NCBI GenBank assembly: GCA_947631455.1
Contig: CANRLH010000001.1
Span: 310,001 to 374,000, forward strand
Source of the DNA: an uncultured Clostridia bacterium
Lineage (GTDB): Bacteria; Bacillota; Clostridia; Oscillospirales; Ruminococcaceae
Length of the DNA: 64,000 nt
Direction: 5' to 3'
How positions within the stretch are numbered: position 1 is the first letter of the stretch; each line of letters opens with the position of its first letter. Shown piece after piece: positions 1 through 8,218 of this stretch. The notes beneath the pieces were generated by a model, which had not been told where the DNA came from, searched no databases, and saw only the letters and a program-made list of their open reading frames with translations. A program made the translations under genes and the position numbers.

Positions 1-15
1 ACCAGAGATAACCGA

Positions 16-48
16 TTTACAAATTACAGCAGCTGTATAATTTGTAAA
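16..48. repeat. near-perfect palindrome upstream of comEA-like gene
   Basis: A nearly perfect inverted repeat: TTTACAAATTA on the left is mirrored by TAATTTGTAAA on the right around a CAGCAGCTG core. No T-run follows on the + strand, so an operator or a cruciform is as likely as a terminator of an upstream gene outside the window. Its role is unknown. Confidence 0.45.
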
Positions 49-103
49 ATATTTCCTATTGTTGTATATTAAGTAAACTTTTTATAAACTTCATCATTAT
101 ACG

Positions 104-133
104 TTGCCCGTTTGGTTTTTTATGTGATAATAT
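104..133 (+). promoter_or_regulatory. putative sigma-A promoter of the comEA-like gene
   Basis: TTGCCC (104-109) and TAATAT (128-133) are separated by 18 bases. TG one base before the -10 box gives an extended -10. The site lies about 35 bases upstream of the start codon at 169. Judged by eye only. Confidence 0.45.
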
Positions 134-168
134 AAGTTATCGACATTTTTCGACAAGAGGTGACGGCA

Positions 169-981
169 ATGAAGATAAGCGAGAACGGAATAATAGCGCT
201 TATATCATCTGCCGTTTTACTTTTTTCGGGGATCGTTTATCTTGCGGCCTCGGACAAGCCAACGGATAACAGAATAATTATAACTCCCAACGATTCTGGA
301 TCGACTCAAAGAGCTTTTGATAACCAATATGAAAATGAAACTGATAGCACAAAATCAGAAAAAAGCACAGCCTCAACCACGACTGTAAAGACAACAGTGG
401 TTAAAACGCCACAGACGACCGCAACAAGCTATATCTTTCCCGCAGACATAAACAAAGCTGATAAAGGCATGTTGTGTGCGGTGTCGGGAATTGGTGATAA
501 GCTTGCGGATAATATACTTAATTATAAAAGCCGGTACGGTGATTTTAAAAGTATGTACGAGCTACTAAATGTGGACGGTATCGGCGAAGGAAAGCTTGGC
601 ATTTTGATGAAACATTTTTATGTTGTCAACGATATTGGAAGTCAGCCGCCACAAAGCGTAAGGAATACAGATGCCAAAACGGTGCAAACGACTTCAATAA
701 TTTCTACCACAAACTTTACTACAACGTCATACAGCTCTGCTAAAACTACTACTGCTGCAACTGAGCCGCAGCCGGTTACTTCTGCAAGGAGGAAGGTAAA
801 CATCAACACGGCAAATGCGGATGAGATACGCGATGCTCTTTTGATAGATGACGAGCTTGCAGCAGAAATAGTAGAGATAAGAGAGATGATAGGCAGTTAC
901 ACCAATATCCGTGAGGTGCTTATGGCGGACGGCTTTTCTCAAGAGTTGCTTGTTGAGCTGGACGAGTATATTGATATTTAA
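169..981 (+). CDS. ComEA-like helix-hairpin-helix protein, membrane anchored
   Basis: A 270-residue protein. ATG at 169 is preferred over the GTG at 160 because GAGGTG (157-162) sits six bases before it. Residues about 6-28 form one hydrophobic segment, so the protein is probably anchored with the bulk outside. Residues about 30-100 are Ser/Thr-rich and probably disordered. Two ComEA-like HhH units follow: one around INKADKGMLCAVSGIGDKLA with VDGIGEGKL, and a second near the C-terminus beginning VNINTANADEIRDALLID. ComEA proteins bind incoming double-stranded DNA during transformation; no comEC lies next door, so a competence role is only inferred. The second HhH has lost its glycines (LLIDDEL in place of GIG), so it may bind DNA poorly. 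Isoleucine is mostly ATA, as in the backbone right of the island. Confidence 0.7.
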   Translation: MKISENGIIALISSAVLLFSGIVYLAASDKPTDNRIIITPNDSGSTQRAFDNQYENETDSTKSEKSTASTTTVKTTVVKTPQTTATSYIFPADINKADKGMLCAVSGIGDKLADNILNYKSRYGDFKSMYELLNVDGIGEGKLGILMKHFYVVNDIGSQPPQSVRNTDAKTVQTTSIISTTNFTTTSYSSAKTTTAATEPQPVTSARRKVNINTANADEIRDALLIDDELAAEIVEIREMIGSYTNIREVLMADGFSQELLVELDEYIDI

Positions 982-1065
982 GCGACTTAAAATAAATATT
1001 TATCATTCGGTACTTGTATTATTGCTTTTAGTAGCCTCATAATATTTTAGTTACACGGTATTGCA

Positions 1066-1477
1066 TTACACAGAGTTATTACTTGTAATAATAAAAACGG
1101 GATACAACTCAATGTATCCCGAATTCGTACAGCGCTCGGCTGTATGGAAGGGTACTACTTCTTCTGGAGAGAAATAGTCGCAGGCACTGTGTATTCTTGT
1201 GGTGTTGTAGAATGTGTCTATGTATTCAAATATGAGCCTGCGGGCATGATCCATATTGCGGATTATAAATCTGTTGAGCCATTCGCGCTTTATCAGCGAA
1301 TGAAATGATTCTATGCAGGCGTTGTCCCACTTTTTTCGCTGTTTCAGATGGTTTTCTTCCCACAAAATCATAATATCCGCTTTTGGACAGCCCAAGTTTT
1401 TTGAGTACCCCGTTGACGGAAATATCCTGTCCTGACAGCTTTTCATGCTCTATTTGGCTGTACAATTTTCCCGTCAT
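1066..1477 (-). pseudogene. IS3-family OrfB, internally deleted and frameshifted
   Basis: The N-terminal part reads from 1477 down to about 1340 (HTH_21-type start, SVNGVLKKLGLSKSGYYDF). The C-terminal part of the integrase domain continues in another frame (KWDNACIESFHSLIKREW, FIEYID-like segment, TRIHSACDYFSPEE). The junction is at GRKPSE/AKKW. A normal OrfB is about 270-290 residues; here the central rve core carrying the first two catalytic aspartates is missing, so no active transposase can be made. After SPEE the sequence diverges completely from the other copy at 45.5 kb, so the 3' end has been lost or replaced. OrfB starts within the ATGA that ends OrfA. Confidence 0.8.
1098..1121 (-). 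terminator. rho-independent terminator reading leftward
   Basis: CGGGATACA, a six-base loop and TGTATCCCG form a hairpin, followed on the minus strand by TTTTTATTATT. It would end transcription coming out of the IS copy and shields the comEA-like gene from it. Confidence 0.65.
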
Positions 1478-1767
1478 TTGCTCAGGATACCCATAGCTTT
1501 TTTTAATATTTCAAGTGCGTCCTTTGTATCTTTCAATTCCTTTTTAAGCCTTGCGATCTCTTTAGCTTCATCGCTTGAATAATTTCCCGAACCACGCATG
1601 ACGACCTTTCCTTCCTTATCCCGAGCCTCACGCCATCTGTGCAGCGATGAGTGATATACCCCTAAATTCTTTGAGCATGCCTCTAATGACAATTCTGGAT
1701 GCTCCCTGCGGTAATTCACCGCATCTTGCTTAAATTCCTGTGTGTACTGTTTTTGATGACTCCCCAT
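1474..1767 (-). CDS. IS3-family transposase OrfA
   Basis: 97 residues. HTH_Tnp_1-type N-terminus (YTQEFKQDAVNYRREHPELS) with helix-turn-helix to about residue 50, then a leucine-rich coiled coil (ARLKKELKDTKDALEILKKA) typical of IS3 OrfA. A run of seven A followed by GC near the C-terminus resembles the A6G slippery site used for OrfA-OrfB frameshifting in this family, and OrfB also starts at an overlapping ATGA. About 90 percent identical by eye to the OrfA at 45216; differences include YHSSLHRWR versus SHSALHRWL. Intact as a reading frame, but it has no functional OrfB partner. Confidence 0.85.
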   Translation of the reverse strand: MGSHQKQYTQEFKQDAVNYRREHPELSLEACSKNLGVYHSSLHRWREARDKEGKVVMRGSGNYSSDEAKEIARLKKELKDTKDALEILKKAMGILSK

Positions 1768-1849
1768 TGCTTTTTCCTCCTGTGTTCTTTTTACTTATTA
1801 TATCACTTGTTTGTTCACTTTAGGGTGTCCGGGTTTTATTCTAGCACTA

Positions 1850-2068
1850 GACGCTGCCGGTGAAGGCGGCGAAATGACAGAACCCAATCAGACAGAAACG
1901 AAGAATCATCAGCCTCATAAAAACAATCGGAGCAGGCAGCCGAAACCTCTTCCCGAGCAAGCTGATAAAGACGGCAAAAAGGGCGGCTCTCAGTCATCGC
2001 AGAAGCAAGTGAACGCTGAAACAAAGCCGAATCCCGTGCGGCAGGAGGTATCCGATGGGCAGACTTGA
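1850..2068 (+). pseudogene. 3' remnant of a mobile-element gene cut by the IS
   Basis: The frame enters directly from the IS edge and encodes a hydrophilic Gln/Lys/Pro-rich tail (MTEPNQTETKNHQ from the ATG at 1874). It looks like the disordered C-terminus of a longer protein whose 5' part was lost at the insertion. It overlaps the next gene by 14 bases, as in a compact operon. No family is recognisable; a relaxase or replication protein tail is possible from context only. Confidence 0.35.
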
Positions 2069-2315
2069 TTTTCTGTATAGAATGGATCTTTCTCACCGCG
2101 CGAAATCCGTTTATATCTATCTTGCAAATCGAGCAAATAAAGACAGCGAATGCTGGTCTGCGATACCCACCATCGCCCGTGAGCTCAAGCTGTCGCAGTC
2201 CACCGTGCGCAGAGCTCTTCAGGATCTACGCAAAGCCGAACTGCTGGAAACTGAGCAGCGATACCGTAAGCATGGCGGTAAAAGCAGCTTGCTCTATACT
2301 CTGAAGCAAGATTGA
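2055..2315 (+). CDS. helix-turn-helix (HTH_36-like) protein of a mobile element
   Basis: 86 residues with an AGGAGG site just upstream of the ATG. A winged-HTH core spans residues about 12-75: YLANRAN, IPTIARELKLSQSTVRRAL, LRKAELLETEQRYRKHGG. This layout matches HTH_36 proteins found beside relaxase and replication genes of Clostridia integrative elements and plasmids (family knowledge). Likely DNA-binding in the cytoplasm; target unknown. Two small hairpins follow at 2321-2344 (AGTTCCC/GGGAACT) and 2347-2364 (ACCTAT/ATAGGT), perhaps attenuating readthrough. Confidence 0.65.
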   Translation: MGRLDFLYRMDLSHRAKSVYIYLANRANKDSECWSAIPTIARELKLSQSTVRRALQDLRKAELLETEQRYRKHGGKSSLLYTLKQD

Positions 2316-2443
2316 AAACAGTTCCCACCGCCAAGAGGGAACTATACCTATTTACTGATAGGTGCCACCTGTCATGATGAAAGGAGAAGGCGAATCTCCC
2401 ATTTGAAGAACTATCACAACAGAAAGAAAGACACTAACTCGGA

Positions 2444-2593
2444 TAACGATATTAGCGAAGAAAATATGAAGGCAGCGTAAATTTTTTTGATGATTCCGCA
2501 TCCTATCGTTAGCAATTCGCTATTGCCTTGTGTATTAATGCCTGTCCTATCAATATACTAATACTAACGGCATTGCCGCTTACGATATTAGCG
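2444..2593. promoter_or_regulatory. repeated operator-like motif before the Xre gene
   Basis: TAACGATATTAGCG at 2444-2457 recurs as TTACGATATTAGCG at 2580-2593, 12 of the first 13 positions alike, with a related palindrome TAGCAATTCGCTA at 2510-2522. The same word appears as CTAACGATAATAGC at 3041-3054 and inverted as CGTTAGC at 3074-3080, flanking the other side of the Xre gene. This is what autoregulatory operators of an Xre repressor would look like. The stretch 2316-2611 otherwise contains no convincing gene. Confidence 0.5.
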
Positions 2594-2611
2594 TGAAAAG
2601 GAGGTGGGTGT

Positions 2612-2953
2612 GTGCAGAAGGATAACAGCATTGAGCAAATTATCGGTAAGCGTATCCAGAAAATACGCCAGGCAAAAGGCTATATTCAGCAGCAGTTTTC
2701 AGAGATGATTGGGCTCTCAACAAATTATCTCTCTGATGTTGAGCGAGGAAAAAGTTCCGTCAGATTAGGAAAGCTTGCCGCGATTATCAACGCCCTCGAA
2801 TGTTCCGCAGATGAAGTGTTCATAGATGTAATTGATCATGGGTATAAGGTCAAGAGTTCCCGGTTAGCTGATCGAATCGAAACACTTCCACCCAACGAAC
2901 AGGAAAAAGTATTCGCTGTGTTGGATGCCCTTATTAGTCAGTCGAACAAATGA
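2612..2953 (+). CDS. Xre-family helix-turn-helix repressor
   Basis: 113 residues from a GTG start with AAAGGAGGTG (2597-2606) upstream. HTH_3 domain at residues about 10-65: IGKRIQKIRQAKG, QQFSEMIGLSTNYLSDVERGK, LGKLAAIINALECSADEVF. The C-terminal 40 residues are helical (ETLPPNEQEKVFAVLDALI) and may dimerise. Probably a regulator of the mobile element, acting on the TAACGATATTAGC-type repeats on both sides. The stop codon is part of a strong terminator hairpin. Confidence 0.8.
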   Translation: MQKDNSIEQIIGKRIQKIRQAKGYIQQQFSEMIGLSTNYLSDVERGKSSVRLGKLAAIINALECSADEVFIDVIDHGYKVKSSRLADRIETLPPNEQEKVFAVLDALISQSNK

Positions 2954-2998
2954 CACACAAAGAGCCTGTTTTTGACGGGCTCTTTGTGTGTCACAATT
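2951..2998 (+). terminator. terminator of the Xre gene
   Basis: TGACACACAAAGAGCC and GGCTCTTTGTGTGTCA form a perfect 16-bp stem (2951-2966 with 2978-2993), followed by CAATTTTT. The first three bases are the stop codon of the Xre gene. Confidence 0.85.
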
Positions 2999-3040
2999 TT
3001 TCCACTAAAGTCTTTCCTTTTTTCGCTCCGATATGCTATA

Positions 3041-3080
3041 CTAACGATAATAGCATAAGTAATTCGTTAAAATCGTTAGC
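3041..3080. promoter_or_regulatory. operator-like repeats upstream of the SLOG gene
   Basis: CTAACGATAATAGC (3041-3054) and, inverted, CGTTAAAATCGTTAGC (3065-3080) repeat the motif found before the Xre gene. The pair lies 10-50 bases before the SLOG start, so the same repressor may control both genes. Confidence 0.45.
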
Positions 3081-3089
3081 TGTGATTTG

Positions 3090-3562
3090 ATGAGAGAGAA
3101 GACATGCTGCTTTGCAGGACACAGGCGAATACCAGCAGAGTATCTTTCAGCTATCTCAGAAAGGTTGCGAGATGCTCTGGTTTTTTATATTGAGCAAGGT
3201 TATCGATATTTTGTCGCTGACGGAGCATTGGGATTTGACACCCTTGCTGCGCAAACAGTACTAAACCTTAAACAGCAATATCCGGAGATCAAATTGATTC
3301 TTGTTCTGCTGTGCAAAGATCAGGCAGCAAGGTGGAGCGCCTGCGATGTTGGGAATATGAGCGTATAAAATCATGTGCTGATAAGATAGTCTATACAGCA
3401 GACCGATACTTTAATGGGTGTATGCAAAAAAGAAACCACCATTTAGTTGATTGTAGCAACTTGTGCATTTGCTATTTAACCAAACATAGCGGTGGAACTA
3501 GGTACACCGTTGATTATGCGACTATAAACTGTATTTCCGTTGTGAATCTTGCAAAAAAATAA
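3090..3562 (+). pseudogene. SLOG-family (DUF1273/YpsA-like) gene, frameshifted
   Basis: The N-terminal half from ATG 3090 reads REKTCCFAGHRRIP, YFVADGALGFDTLAAQTVL and IKLILVLLCKDQ, the nucleotide-binding SLOG core found in many Clostridia mobile elements. Around 3325-3340 the frame shifts; the remainder continues as WEYERIKSCADKIVY, MQKRNHHLVDCS and GGTRYTVDYA, the normal C-terminal half, to 3562. Together the pieces equal a full-length protein of about 157 residues, so a single indel has broken the gene. SLOG proteins are thought to bind nucleotide-derived ligands. A sequencing error cannot be excluded. Confidence 0.75.
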
Positions 3563-3824
3563 AGGTGCTCAAAAGCACTCTAAACCACTCAATTTTCGTG
3601 AATTAAAATACTTCCCGAAGCTTCATTCCGGGGACACCCGTTTTTATAATTATACTTGATGTTGTCGGATTTGTCAATGATATAGAGAAAATTATCAAAA
3701 AAAGTTTGTAAAATAGTCCTTCAAGAGCTCTTGGCATCTTCCAAAGCTGATCTGCGGAGGATATTTTGCACTATTCTCCGTCATGATTACCGTCAGCATA
3801 TATCAATCTAAGGAGGAACACAAT

Positions 3825-4955
3825 ATGCCAAGAAGAGGCGAAAACATTTACAAGAGAAAAGACGGCCGTTGGGAAGGGCGGTATATTAAAGCACATGATA
3901 TTAAAGGAAAAGCTCAATACGGATATGTCTATGGCAGAACCTATTCGGACGTCAAGCAATCACTGAAGAATATCCAAAGTAGGATCCTTAATTCGGAAGG
4001 TTCAACCACGAAATCATCTGTTGCATATGAGAGTGTATTGATTTCTTGGCTCGAATCTCAAAGATTAAATATCAAGGAATCAACCTATGCGCGATACCAT
4101 CAAATCGTATATACACATTTGATCCCCGATATTGGATCGGTAAAAATTGAAAAGATATCCTCTAAACTAATTGAAAACTATCTTGTCCAATTAATTGAAT
4201 GCGGACGGATCGATGGGACAGGAGGTCTTTCCTCGAAAACGACCGGCGATATTCTTGCAATCATCAAGGCAACCGTTGAATATGCCGAATACAACAACTA
4301 TCCGCTTCAGTGCAAGTTAGACAAGTTAAGCATTAAGCAACACAAGGAGGAAATGAGAGTATTATCTGTCGAAGAACAGCAAAAACTCACCTTGATCCTA
4401 TTGGATGATACAGATCTAATTAAGTTCGGAGTCTTGCTTTCCCTTTATACCGGCATCCGCATTGGTGAGCTATGTGCGTTGAAATGGGGAAATCTCAGTA
4501 TTGTCGACGGTGTTTTATCTGTTAGAGAAACGATGCAGCGAATAAAAGACACTTCAAACCATAGCGTCTCCAAAACTAAAATTGTTATTACCGAGCCAAA
4601 AAGTAAGTGCTCGGTTAGAGACATCCCTCTGCCCGAATTTATACTATCAATTGCAAAGGGCTTTCAAAGTAACAACAGCTCGTATGTATTAACTGGCGAG
4701 AAAAACAGATACATTGAACCAAGAACAATGCAAAATCGCTTCAAATCTTTACTACGAGAAAGCCAAATTTCTGATGCCAACTATCATGCCCTGCGGCATA
4801 CATTTGCTACAAGGTGTATTGAGGTTGGGTTCGAGTTAAAGACTCTTAGTGAGATTCTTGGACACTCAAATGTCAACATCACATTAAACAGGTATGTTCA
4901 TTCATCCTTAGATCTGAAAAAAGAAAACATGAACAAAGTCGCTTGTGTCTCTTGA
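3825..4955 (+). CDS. tyrosine recombinase / integrase
   Basis: 376 residues. ATG at 3825 is chosen because AAGGAGG lies eight bases upstream; a longer frame from 3783 has no such site. The N-terminus MPRRGENIYKRKDGRWEGRY is the AP2-like arm-binding start of Clostridia phage/ICE integrases, followed by a core-binding domain (about 60-160). The catalytic domain keeps the set R212 (TGIRIGE), H321/R324 (HALRHTF), H347 (LGHS) and Y357 (NRYVHSS), so it should be active. A strong terminator follows. The attachment site could not be identified; it marks the left side of the Ter island as integrated DNA. Confidence 0.9.
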   Translation: MPRRGENIYKRKDGRWEGRYIKAHDIKGKAQYGYVYGRTYSDVKQSLKNIQSRILNSEGSTTKSSVAYESVLISWLESQRLNIKESTYARYHQIVYTHLIPDIGSVKIEKISSKLIENYLVQLIECGRIDGTGGLSSKTTGDILAIIKATVEYAEYNNYPLQCKLDKLSIKQHKEEMRVLSVEEQQKLTLILLDDTDLIKFGVLLSLYTGIRIGELCALKWGNLSIVDGVLSVRETMQRIKDTSNHSVSKTKIVITEPKSKCSVRDIPLPEFILSIAKGFQSNNSSYVLTGEKNRYIEPRTMQNRFKSLLRESQISDANYHALRHTFATRCIEVGFELKTLSEILGHSNVNITLNRYVHSSLDLKKENMNKVACVS

Positions 4956-4980
4956 ACATTAGCCGTCAAAAAAATAGTCA

Positions 4981-5030
4981 AAGAAGGGCTCGAAGTTCTG
5001 TATTTACGCAGACTTCGAGCCCTCTTTCTT
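4981..5030 (+). terminator. terminator after the integrase
   Basis: AGGGCTCGAAGT (4985-4996) pairs with ACTTCGAGCCCT (5012-5023), flanked by AAGA and TCTT which extend the stem, and is followed by a T-rich tract. It separates the integrase from the Ter operon. Confidence 0.85.
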
Positions 5031-5080
5031 TAAGTATTTTACTTCACGAAAAATTTGAATTTTGGAAATGGCGGTGGACT

Positions 5081-5380
5081 ATGATCAGAGGAAAGTGGGT
5101 AGTTAGTCCAGATTATAAGGACAGTTACATTGAAGTGCTTACGGAAAATCTTTTGCCGTTAAGAACCAAAGCAGAAATCACACAGGAAGAGTTAGCTTCG
5201 ATAATTGGAATATCTCGTCAGACCTATTATACTTTAGAAACTCGCCGCAGGCCAATGTCATGGAACACATATCTTTCGCTGATGCTGTTCTTTGACACAA
5301 ATGTTGAAACCCATTCAATGCTACGGGATATCAATGCCTATCCGACAGACTTAATGATCAAGATATCAGGACGTGGCTGA
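5081..5380 (+). CDS. small Xre-type helix-turn-helix protein
   Basis: 99 residues from ATG 5081; a longer frame from 4943 would run through the terminator and is rejected. HTH_3 motif around residues 22-60: LLPLRTKAEITQEELASIIG, SRQTYYTLETRRRPMSW. It lies immediately before the Ter genes (42 bases before the next start), so it is a candidate regulator of the operon, or a leftover of the integrative element. The ribosome binding site is weak (GGCGGTGG). No clear promoter could be read in 5031-5080. Confidence 0.7.
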   Translation: MIRGKWVVSPDYKDSYIEVLTENLLPLRTKAEITQEELASIIGISRQTYYTLETRRRPMSWNTYLSLMLFFDTNVETHSMLRDINAYPTDLMIKISGRG

Positions 5381-5421
5381 TACCCAGGCATTTACACTAT
5401 TGGGATGGAAAGGAGGACTAA

Positions 5422-5580
5422 ATGGAGTCGAATACGAAGTTCGACAGAAAAATAGTGATAAAGTCTACGCTCTTTGTCACAGGCTTTTGGTCGTTGACGG
5501 CTCTACTGTTTTTGGGATTGTTTAAACTATTCGACGCCATTGACATTAGTGCCATCATAACTTCCATTTTTAGTGCGTAA
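5422..5580 (+). CDS. small single-span membrane protein at the head of the Ter operon
   Basis: 52 residues, preceded by a strong AAAGGAGG. N-terminus MESNTKFDRKIVIKS is basic, then one hydrophobic segment (LFVTGFWSLTALLFLGLF) and a hydrophobic tail. It ends 22 bases before the P-type ATPase start. No family recognised. A small regulatory or accessory subunit of the transporter is possible from position only. Confidence 0.6.
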   Translation: MESNTKFDRKIVIKSTLFVTGFWSLTALLFLGLFKLFDAIDISAIITSIFSA

Positions 5581-5602
5581 AAAAAGACGAAAGGGAAAAC
5601 GT

Positions 5603-8203
5603 ATGAAACTGACAGGACTGACAGCCAAACAGGTTGAAGAAAGCCGTAACAAACACGGGTCAAATAGTTTGACTCAGATTCCACCGAATCCACTGTGGAA
5701 GAAAATCCTTGAAGGATTTAAGGATCCGATGATTATGATCCTTCTTGTCGCCCTCGTTGTTCAGGTGGTTCTGTTCTTTTTAGGACAAGCAGAGTGGTTT
5801 GAACCTGTAGGCATTCTGATTGCGATTCTGATCGCCAACGGTGTCGCATCAGTAAGCGAAAGCAAGCAAGAAGGCAAAGCTTCAGCGCTCAAAGCAGAGG
5901 AAGAAGCTAAAGAAACAGCTAAGGTCATTCGTGACGGAAAGCTGGAAGAAATCCACGCTAGCGAAATCGTCGTTGGAGACATTGTGTATCTTCAGGCTGG
6001 CGATAAGATTCCCGCTGACGGTATCGTAGTAGAAGGCGAACTTAAAGTAGATCAGGCAGCCTTAAACGGGGAAACGGAAGAAGCCGATAAGATTCCCTAT
6101 GTTGATGGTGCCTCATATGACGTTAAAGACCTTCTCAACAAATATTATGCCTATCGCGGCACCGTTGTATGCGGCGGCGAAGGATATATGAAAATAAAGG
6201 TTGTCGGCGATAAGACTTTGTTCGGCGAATTGGCTCTTGAAGTGCAAGAAGAAACGAGAGAAACCCCTCTTCAAGTCAAACTCGGAAAGCTTGCAAAGCA
6301 AATCTCCACATTTGGTTACATCGGCGCAATTGCAATTGTTGTTGGTGTGATGGCAAAAACGCTTCTAACCGGAAATATTCCAACCGGTATTTATGAGTGG
6401 ACCCGGCTTGTAATGGACGCCATTACTGTCGCTGTAACAATTATTGTTTGTGCAGTTCCAGAAGGGCTTCCGATGCTTACCTCTATTCTTTTGTCCTTTC
6501 AAAGCATACGTATGGCAAAAGACAATGTCCTTGTTCATAAAATCAACGGTTTGGAAACTGCAGGAAGTTTGAGCATCCTCTTTAGCGATAAGACAGGAAC
6601 CATTACTGAAGGCAAACTCTCTGTTGTGGAGATGGCTACCGGCAACGTGAAGGTGTTTGATGCCCTTTCCCAAATGCCGTCAAACCTTGCGCTTGATGTG
6701 ATTACCGGTATTGGCATTAACAATAGCGCAGTGGCCAGCGATGGTGCAATTATTGGAGGTAACAGTACTGATCGGGCGCTGATGTCTTTCCTTGTTTCTT
6801 CTAATGCCGTGAATAGCATGACAAAGGAAGACGTAAGAGCCTTCAATGCATTCGATTCCAACAGAAAAATGTCGAGCGTTACTATTACCCGTGATGGCAA
6901 TAGTATGACATACGTTAAAGGCGCACCTGAAAAGATCATTGAAAGATGTACTCATTACATTGATGATGATGGTCAAGTCAAGGAACTCGTCGAGAAGAAC
7001 TATTTGACATCTTATATTGATACACAGGCGGGGCGCTCAATGCGCCTTCTGGCTGTGGCTAAAGCTGCTGGAGAAAGTGAAGATGCAGATCTTACTTTGG
7101 TTTGTGTCATTAGCATTCGTGACAATGTTAGAAAAGAAGCTGTTAATGCGATAAGAGAGGTTCAAAACGCAGGAATCCAAGTTGTAATGGTAACTGGCGA
7201 CCGCAAAGAGACCGCCGTTGCAATTGCAAAAGAAGCAGGCTTGTTGAAGTCCAATGAGGATGTCGCGCTGACCTCTGCAGAAATGGCAGAAAAAACTGAC
7301 GAAGAACTGAAAAAGATCCTTCCGCATCTGCGAGTAGTTTCTCGTGCGCTTCCTACCGACAAGAGCCGTCTCGTTAGAATTGCTCAAGAGCTTGACCTTG
7401 TCGTTGGTATGACCGGCGATGGAGTCAATGACTCTCCAGCACTCAAAAAAGCAGATGTTGGGTTTGCAATGGGAAGTGGAACTGAAGTCACAAAAGAAGC
7501 CGGTGATATCACTATCCTTGATGACAACTTCGCTTCCATCGAAAAAGCCATCCTTTACGGCAGGACGATGTTCAAGAGCATCAGGAAGTTCCTTATATTC
7601 CAGCTTACCGTTAATGTTGCAGCAGTGTTGACATGCTTTATCGGCCCGCTACTCGGTGAGAATGTCGTAATGACAGTTATTCAGTTATTGCTGATTAACC
7701 TCGCTATGGATACCCTCGCAGCTATTGCATTTGGTAGCGAACCGGCGCTTAAAGAGTATATGCGAGACAAGCCAATACCGAGAAATGCAAGCATTATAAG
7801 TAAGGAGATGTTCATGGAAATCATTATCAGCGCAGTATATATTACGTTTATCTGCCTATCCATCCTCTTCTTACCGCCCATCAGAAATCTGTTTGGAAAT
7901 GTAGACACGACCTATTTGAAGTCTGCACTCTTCGCAACATTCATGATGGCGATTACTTTTAATGGCTTCAACGCAAGGACAAGCCATATGAATCCGTTTG
8001 AGGGATTGGGAAGAAACAAGAGCTTCCTTATCGTTATGTTTGCGATATTCGCTATGCAGTTTATCTTTGTCACATTTGGTGGAAATGTCCTCAGTGTTGA
8101 GAGCCTTTCCCCGATGTCATGGCTTATCTGCGTAGTTCTTGCCTTCCTTGTTATCCCCATTGATATGATCAGAAAAGCTTTAACAAAGAAGCCGACAGAG
8201 TAA
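5603..8203 (+). CDS. calcium-translocating P-type ATPase (P2B/PMCA-like)
   Basis: 866 residues; ATG 5603 follows GAAAGGGA. N-terminal cation-ATPase domain (GLTAKQVEESRNKHGSN), membrane helices M1-M2 near residues 45-95, the actuator domain with the LNGETEEADK loop, PEGLP in M4 (CAVPEGLPM) as in Ca2+ pumps, the phosphorylation motif DKTGT with D329, the nucleotide-binding KGAPEKI motif, the hinge TGDGVND at 604-610, and four to six C-terminal helices including NLAMDTLAAIA. It probably exports Ca2+ using ATP across the plasma membrane. Ter clusters often include such a pump, and TerD proteins bind Ca2+, so it would set the calcium level the system senses. First large gene of the operon, 16 bases before the first terD-like gene. 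Confidence 0.92.
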   Translation: MKLTGLTAKQVEESRNKHGSNSLTQIPPNPLWKKILEGFKDPMIMILLVALVVQVVLFFLGQAEWFEPVGILIAILIANGVASVSESKQEGKASALKAEEEAKETAKVIRDGKLEEIHASEIVVGDIVYLQAGDKIPADGIVVEGELKVDQAALNGETEEADKIPYVDGASYDVKDLLNKYYAYRGTVVCGGEGYMKIKVVGDKTLFGELALEVQEETRETPLQVKLGKLAKQISTFGYIGAIAIVVGVMAKTLLTGNIPTGIYEWTRLVMDAITVAVTIIVCAVPEGLPMLTSILLSFQSIRMAKDNVLVHKINGLETAGSLSILFSDKTGTITEGKLSVVEMATGNVKVFDALSQMPSNLALDVITGIGINNSAVASDGAIIGGNSTDRALMSFLVSSNAVNSMTKEDVRAFNAFDSNRKMSSVTITRDGNSMTYVKGAPEKIIERCTHYIDDDGQVKELVEKNYLTSYIDTQAGRSMRLLAVAKAAGESEDADLTLVCVISIRDNVRKEAVNAIREVQNAGIQVVMVTGDRKETAVAIAKEAGLLKSNEDVALTSAEMAEKTDEELKKILPHLRVVSRALPTDKSRLVRIAQELDLVVGMTGDGVNDSPALKKADVGFAMGSGTEVTKEAGDITILDDNFASIEKAILYGRTMFKSIRKFLIFQLTVNVAAVLTCFIGPLLGENVVMTVIQLLLINLAMDTLAAIAFGSEPALKEYMRDKPIPRNASIISKEMFMEIIISAVYITFICLSILFLPPIRNLFGNVDTTYLKSALFATFMMAITFNGFNARTSHMNPFEGLGRNKSFLIVMFAIFAMQFIFVTFGGNVLSVESLSPMSWLICVVLAFLVIPIDMIRKALTKKPTE

Positions 8204-8218
8204 GGAGGAAAATCGAAT

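Larger units (their letters stand above)
1066..1849 (-). mobile_element. defective IS3-family element, left copy
   Basis: Contains OrfA and a deleted OrfB on the minus strand. The upstream end near 1811-1849 (TTCACTTTAGGGTGTCC followed by TTCTAGCACTA) matches, in reverse complement, the start of the right copy at 45135. The opposite terminal repeat seen in the right copy near 45971-45995 is absent here, so this copy is one-ended. It truncates a mobile-element gene at 1850. The lower boundary is uncertain. Confidence 0.75.

Noticed and set aside
1850..2315. A complete relaxase or replication gene at the left border
   Set aside because: Only a hydrophilic tail and a small HTH protein remain; no relaxase motif is visible.
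4943..5080. Longer start for the small Xre-type gene after the integrase
   Set aside because: It would begin within the integrase and read through a strong terminator hairpin; ATG 5081 fits the conserved protein better.
6535..6939. Open frames on the minus strand inside the P-type ATPase gene
   Set aside because: They are antisense shadows of a well-supported gene, have no ribosome binding sites and no recognisable protein features.
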